Positions 61,150 to 64,000 of a stretch of DNA of 64,000 bases are shown here, piece after piece (the first letter of the stretch is position 1; every line of letters starts with the position of its first letter). The stretch comes from Streptomyces sp. NRRL F-5135. Lineage in GTDB: Bacteria > Actinomycetota > Actinomycetes > Streptomycetales > Streptomycetaceae. The DNA is taken from the NCBI RefSeq assembly GCF_000719775.1, contig NZ_JOHR01000001.1, positions 744,001 through 808,000 on the forward strand, read 5' to 3'. The notes beneath the pieces are model-generated. The model had not been told where the DNA came from. It ran no database searches and saw only the letters and a list, made by a program, of their open reading frames with translations. The position numbers were made by a program, and so were the translations under genes.

Positions 61150-62376
61150 ATGAGAATCAGACGTATCGCACCGGTGGTGCTGGCCGCCGCGATGGGCACC
61201 TCGGTGCTGGCGGCACCCAGTCCGGCGGTCGCCGCCGACGACACCGTGGAGCTGAAGGCGACGTTCAACAATCCGGTCGGGACGGTGGCGGAGCGGGACG
61301 CGGTCCGCGACGAGCTGCGGTCCCTGATCGACCGGGCCCCGGCCGCCTCCGAGATCAACGGATCCGTCTATCTGTTCACGGACAGCTCCGTGGCCACCGC
61401 GCTGACGGCCGCCAAGGACCGGGGTGTCAAGGTCAAGGTCATCGTCGACGGCGACGCACTCAGCAACGACGGCACGCAGTACGGCGTACTCAAGGCGGCG
61501 CTCGGAACGGACCTGTCGGCCGACTCGTGGGTGCTGGCCTGTCCGGCGTCCCGTGGCTGCGTCGCCGGTCGCACGCTCCACGGCACCCACACGGGATCCA
61601 TCAACCACAACAAGTTCTTCCTCTTCTCGAAGGCCGGCGCCACCGAGAAGGTCGTTTTCCAGACCTCGGCCAACCTCACCACCACGCAGCGCAAGCGCTA
61701 CTACAACAACGCCGTCACCGTCCCGGACGCCGGATCGGGCCTGTACGCGGCCTACCGCGCCTACTGGGGCGACCTGAGGGACAGGGGCTCCGCCGGCTCC
61801 GGCACCGACAACTACTACCTGACGCAACAGAGCGGCCCGTACAAGACGTACTTCTTCCCCCGCAAGGAGACCTCGGGAACGTACGACACGAACCCGGGCA
61901 CGGACACGGTCGTCTCCCTGCTGAAGAACGTGGACTGCGCCGACGGCGCCACCCAGATCCGGATCGGGATGTACGCCTTCACCCGGGTCCAGGTGGCCGA
62001 CAAACTGGTGGAGCTGAAGAAGGCCGGCTGCCGGGTGGACGTCGTCCACAACGGTGAGTCGGGCAACATCGGCACCAAGGTGCAGTCCGCCCTCACGGGA
62101 AAGATCACGACGCTCAGCAGGTGCGCGGGGACCTTCGTCGACTCCGACGGAGCCGCGCAGGCGATCGGGATCCACTCCAAGTACATGCTGATCGAGGGAA
62201 CTTACCTCGGAGGAACGAAACGCAAGCTCGTCTTCACCGGGAGCCACAACTACACGTTCCCCAACCTCCGGGCGAACGACGAGACCCTGCTGAAGATCGA
62301 CAATGCGGCGGTGTACGACAGCTACAAGGCCAACTTCGAGTCCATGCGCAAGGGCGCGTACTGCAACCAGTACTGA
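61150..62376 (+). CDS. secreted phospholipase-D-superfamily protein
   Basis: A 408-residue exported protein with two HKD-type half-sites: INHNKFFLF (about residue 150) and IHSKYMLIEG (about 341). The two halves place the paired His-Lys nucleophile and base. A classical signal peptide ends near AVAADD (about residue 28). ATG 61150 follows GGGGGAGG. It is a stand-alone gene read toward a strong hairpin. PLD-fold enzymes hydrolyse phospholipids or nucleic acids outside the cell; here the substrate is open. Because of its signal peptide I do not count it as the DrmC-type PLD of the defence locus. Confidence 0.92.
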   Translation: MRIRRIAPVVLAAAMGTSVLAAPSPAVAADDTVELKATFNNPVGTVAERDAVRDELRSLIDRAPAASEINGSVYLFTDSSVATALTAAKDRGVKVKVIVDGDALSNDGTQYGVLKAALGTDLSADSWVLACPASRGCVAGRTLHGTHTGSINHNKFFLFSKAGATEKVVFQTSANLTTTQRKRYYNNAVTVPDAGSGLYAAYRAYWGDLRDRGSAGSGTDNYYLTQQSGPYKTYFFPRKETSGTYDTNPGTDTVVSLLKNVDCADGATQIRIGMYAFTRVQVADKLVELKKAGCRVDVVHNGESGNIGTKVQSALTGKITTLSRCAGTFVDSDGAAQAIGIHSKYMLIEGTYLGGTKRKLVFTGSHNYTFPNLRANDETLLKIDNAAVYDSYKANFESMRKGAYCNQY

Positions 62377-62392
62377 CCGCCGCGCACGGCCG

Positions 62393-62430
62393 GTGGTGTT
62401 CCGGCGAAGACACCGCCGCCGGAACACCAC
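62393..62430. terminator. 14-bp perfect hairpin
   Basis: A 14-bp inverted repeat (62393-62406 with 62417-62430, 10-base loop) lies between the convergent PLD and DUF4232 genes. It can act in both directions. Confidence 0.8.
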
Positions 62431-62457
62431 TGGAACGCCACCGGAGCGCGAAGAGGG

Positions 62458-62967
62458 TCAGGCGCCCCGCCTGACCGGGCCGACGAGGGTGCCGGTGGCC
62501 ACCTTGAGGCTGCCCTCGGCGAACGACGTACCGGGAATCTGCCCGTCCGGAGCCCGGAGCGTGAACGACGCCTCGTCCGCGGGGATGCCCCGGCGGCTGC
62601 TCGGGACCTGGATGTCGAAGTGCACCGGGTGGCCCGGGCCGAAGGTCACCACGGTCGTCTGGTTGCCGTAGCGGCCGGCGGTGATTCCGCTGTCCGAGCC
62701 GTGGGCGGAGAACCGTACGTCGGTGGGCGAACCGGCCAGCTCGCACGGCTCGTAGCCGCGCGGCGCGGTCAGGGTGACGCGGTAGTGACGGTGCCCCGCG
62801 CTGCCGGGCGCCTCGGTGATCTCCGCGGTGTGGTTGGCCGGACGGCAGGCGGAGGGGACCGCGTTCCCCCTCGTCGCCGGTGAGGCCTGCGCGGCTCCCG
62901 CACCGGCTGCGCCCGCCAGCACAGTGGCGGCGAGGGCGACGGCGATCCTCCGGTTCGTACGCATCAT
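62458..62967 (-). CDS. exported DUF4232 protein
   Basis: A 169-residue secreted protein. A signal peptide (MMRTNRRIAVALAATVLAGAAG) ends near AQAS. The mature part matches the DUF4232 pattern: CRPANHTAEI, HYRVTLTAPRGYEPCELAGSPTDVRF and VTFGPGHPVHFDIQVP, with two Cys residues that probably form a disulfide. ATG 62967 has AAGGAG upstream; ATG 62964 is in frame. The frame is open to 63165 but has no ribosome site there. DUF4232 proteins are abundant, extracytoplasmic and of unknown role in Streptomyces. Confidence 0.88.
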   Translation of the reverse strand: MMRTNRRIAVALAATVLAGAAGAGAAQASPATRGNAVPSACRPANHTAEITEAPGSAGHRHYRVTLTAPRGYEPCELAGSPTDVRFSAHGSDSGITAGRYGNQTTVVTFGPGHPVHFDIQVPSSRRGIPADEASFTLRAPDGQIPGTSFAEGSLKVATGTLVGPVRRGA

Positions 62968-63159
62968 GAACACTCCTTGCCTGGCTCGATGGCTCTGCGG
63001 GTGTCCACCGTCAGAGCCGTGGTCACCACCATTCCTGCCCGCCGCCCCACGCGAAGAATGTCCCGGTACGACCACAGCCGAGTCGCCCGTGCGCGGGGCC
63101 GGACCTCGGCCGATCGCCCTTTCACGGGAATCCCACGACCCGCACCCGGCAAGACCTCG

Positions 63160-63202
63160 AAACAAGAAAAACTCCCAGCCCGGACCGATCCGAACTGGGA
63201 GT
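63160..63202 (-). terminator. Rho-independent terminator after tRNA-Leu
   Basis: On the minus strand the stem ACTCCCAG / CTGGGAGT (63195-63202 with 63171-63178) has an inner CGGA/TCCG pairing and is followed by a TTTTTCTTGTTT tract (about 63160-63170). It lies 55 bp beyond the tRNA-Leu 3' end. Confidence 0.85.
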
Positions 63203-63257
63203 CATCGCGAAGTCGACCTGGGCATTTCTGTGAAATGACCTTGGCCACCGATTGATC

Positions 63258-63345
63258 TGGTGTCCGAGGGGGGACTTGAACCCCCACGCCCGATAAAGGG
63301 CACTAGCACCTCAAGCTAGCGCGTCTGCCATTCCGCCACCCGGAC
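63258..63345 (-). tRNA. tRNA-Leu (anticodon GAG)
   Basis: The reverse strand folds as a class II tRNA. The acceptor stem GTCCGGG pairs with CTCGGAC. The anticodon loop TTGAGGT between CTAGC and GCTAG gives GAG, reading CUC. A long variable arm GTGCCCTTTATCGGGCGT and the T-arm GGGGGTTCAAGTCCCCC follow. The CCA end is encoded at 63258-63260 after discriminator A; without CCA the gene ends at 63261. It is a common integration site for mobile elements, but no integrase is seen nearby. Confidence 0.96.
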
Positions 63346-63525
63346 GAGTGGTCGAACCGCGGTGCTGCGATCGCGGCGACAGACACAACGATACCAGGGG
63401 ATCGGAGTGCTCTTCTCCCGCATATCCGGTGGTCAGCGGCCATGGGCGGCACGACGGGGCCCAGGCAGGGGCGGGCGCGCACACATTGCTCCTAGATGAA
63501 CACGGTACGTGGCGATCGAGGGGTG

Positions 63526-64000
63526 TCACGCCGTGCCGCCCGCCTTCCCCAGGCGGTCGAGCACCAGCCGCGCGGTCTCCGAGGGCGTCGAGCCGACCCG
63601 TACCCCGGCCGCCTCCAGGGCCTTCTTCTTGGCCTCCGCGGTGCCGGAGGAGCCGGAGACGATCGCGCCCGCGTGCCCCATGGTCTTCCCCTCGGGCGCC
63701 GTGAACCCGGCCACGTAACCGACGACCGGCTTGGTGACGTGTTCGGCCACATAGGCGGCCGCCCGTTCCTCCGCGTCGCCGCCGATCTCCCCGATCAACA
63801 CGATCAGTCCGGTGTCGGGGTCCGCCTCGAAGGCGGCGAGGCAGTCGATGTGGGTGGTGCCGACGACGGGGTCGCCGCCGATGCCGACCGCCGTGGAGAA
63901 GCGGGTCTCCCGCAGCTCGTACATGAGTTGGTAGGTGAGCGTGCCCGACTTGGACACGAGCCCGATCCGGCCGGGCTTGGCGGCGATGTCCGCCGGGATG
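63526..64000 (-). CDS. sucD: succinyl-CoA ligase alpha subunit, C-terminal part (5' end outside window)
   Basis: The last 158 residues of SucD, which makes succinate and nucleoside triphosphate from succinyl-CoA in the citric acid cycle. The part in the window has [45 protein letters not shown], and the phosphohistidine loop [21 protein letters not shown]. The gene reads leftward from beyond position 64000. It ends 180 bp before the tRNA-Leu gene on the same strand. sucC should lie upstream, outside the window. Confidence 0.95.
   Translation of the reverse strand, partial: IPADIAAKPGRIGLVSKSGTLTYQLMYELRETRFSTAVGIGGDPVVGTTHIDCLAAFEADPDTGLIVLIGEIGGDAEERAAAYVAEHVTKPVVGYVAGFTAPEGKTMGHAGAIVSGSSGTAEAKKKALEAAGVRVGSTPSETARLVLDRLGKAGGTA

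Noticed and set aside
61150..62376. PLD-fold protein as the DrmC member of the defence locus
   Set aside because: It has a secretion signal and lies more than 10 kb away beyond an unrelated cluster.
63258..63345. Integrated element at the tRNA-Leu gene
   Set aside because: No integrase and no duplicated tRNA 3' end was seen within the window.

Overview
The window is typical high-GC Streptomyces chromosome. Codons are strongly GC-ending, GTG and TTG starts are common behind GGAGG-type ribosome sites, Tat and lipoprotein leaders occur, there is an XRE/DUF397 regulator pair with a TTA codon, and the right edge carries tRNA-Leu(GAG) and sucD. No rRNA, CRISPR array, insertion sequence or integrase was found.

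Layout, left to right. (1) 1-4120: the N-terminal 829 codons of a LuxR/MalT-type ATPase regulator and an M14 zinc carboxypeptidase. (2) 4463-10770: two small phage-flavoured genes (a DUF1360-like membrane protein and a 50-residue Cys-rich protein), then a 1,834-residue protein made of about 19 Ig-like repeats with no signal peptide. (3) 10859-12789: a divergent TetR/MFS pair with twin operators. (4) 12879-20486: a minus-strand operon that looks like a small nucleotide-sugar natural-product cluster: PhyH dioxygenase, glycosyltransferase fused to a degenerate SDR, MFS exporter, UDP-sugar 6-dehydrogenase and AsnB-type amidotransferase. A DasR-box-like palindrome lies upstream. (5) 20868-26932: an unknown protein, a Tat-exported multicopper oxidase and a CUT1 sugar ABC transporter without its own ATPase.

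(6) 27007-50660 is a large multi-gene locus that looks like antiphage defence related to DISARM/Druantia. It holds a PUA-like/CBS/HEPN protein (divergent), a Ser/Thr kinase, a SNF2 helicase, a 1,887-residue adenine methyltransferase, a 2,373-residue DUF1998 helicase with a nuclease-like tail, and a UvrD-type helicase with a RelE-like N-terminus. A regulatory cassette of four overlapping tiny genes plus XRE/DUF397 sits inside the array. I could not match the whole gene set to one named system.

(7) 50692-59308 matches a conserved Streptomyces cluster of unknown product, the S. coelicolor SCO6650-SCO6655 region. It has a GTP cyclohydrolase II with the Tyr-to-Met change known to give a formylated pyrimidine, a creatininase-family (deformylase-type) hydrolase, a RibD-type reductase, a PTPS homologue lacking its catalytic Cys and a zinc His, a glycosyltransferase, a methyltransferase, a UPF0104 membrane protein, a zinc-type dehydrogenase and a CDP-alcohol phosphatidyltransferase. 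Together these suggest a pyrimidine/pterin-derived glyco- or phospholipid-like metabolite.

(8) 59606-64000: a Tat-exported esterase, a secreted phospholipase-D-fold protein, a DUF4232 exported protein, tRNA-Leu and the C-terminal part of sucD. Several strong hairpins mark operon ends.
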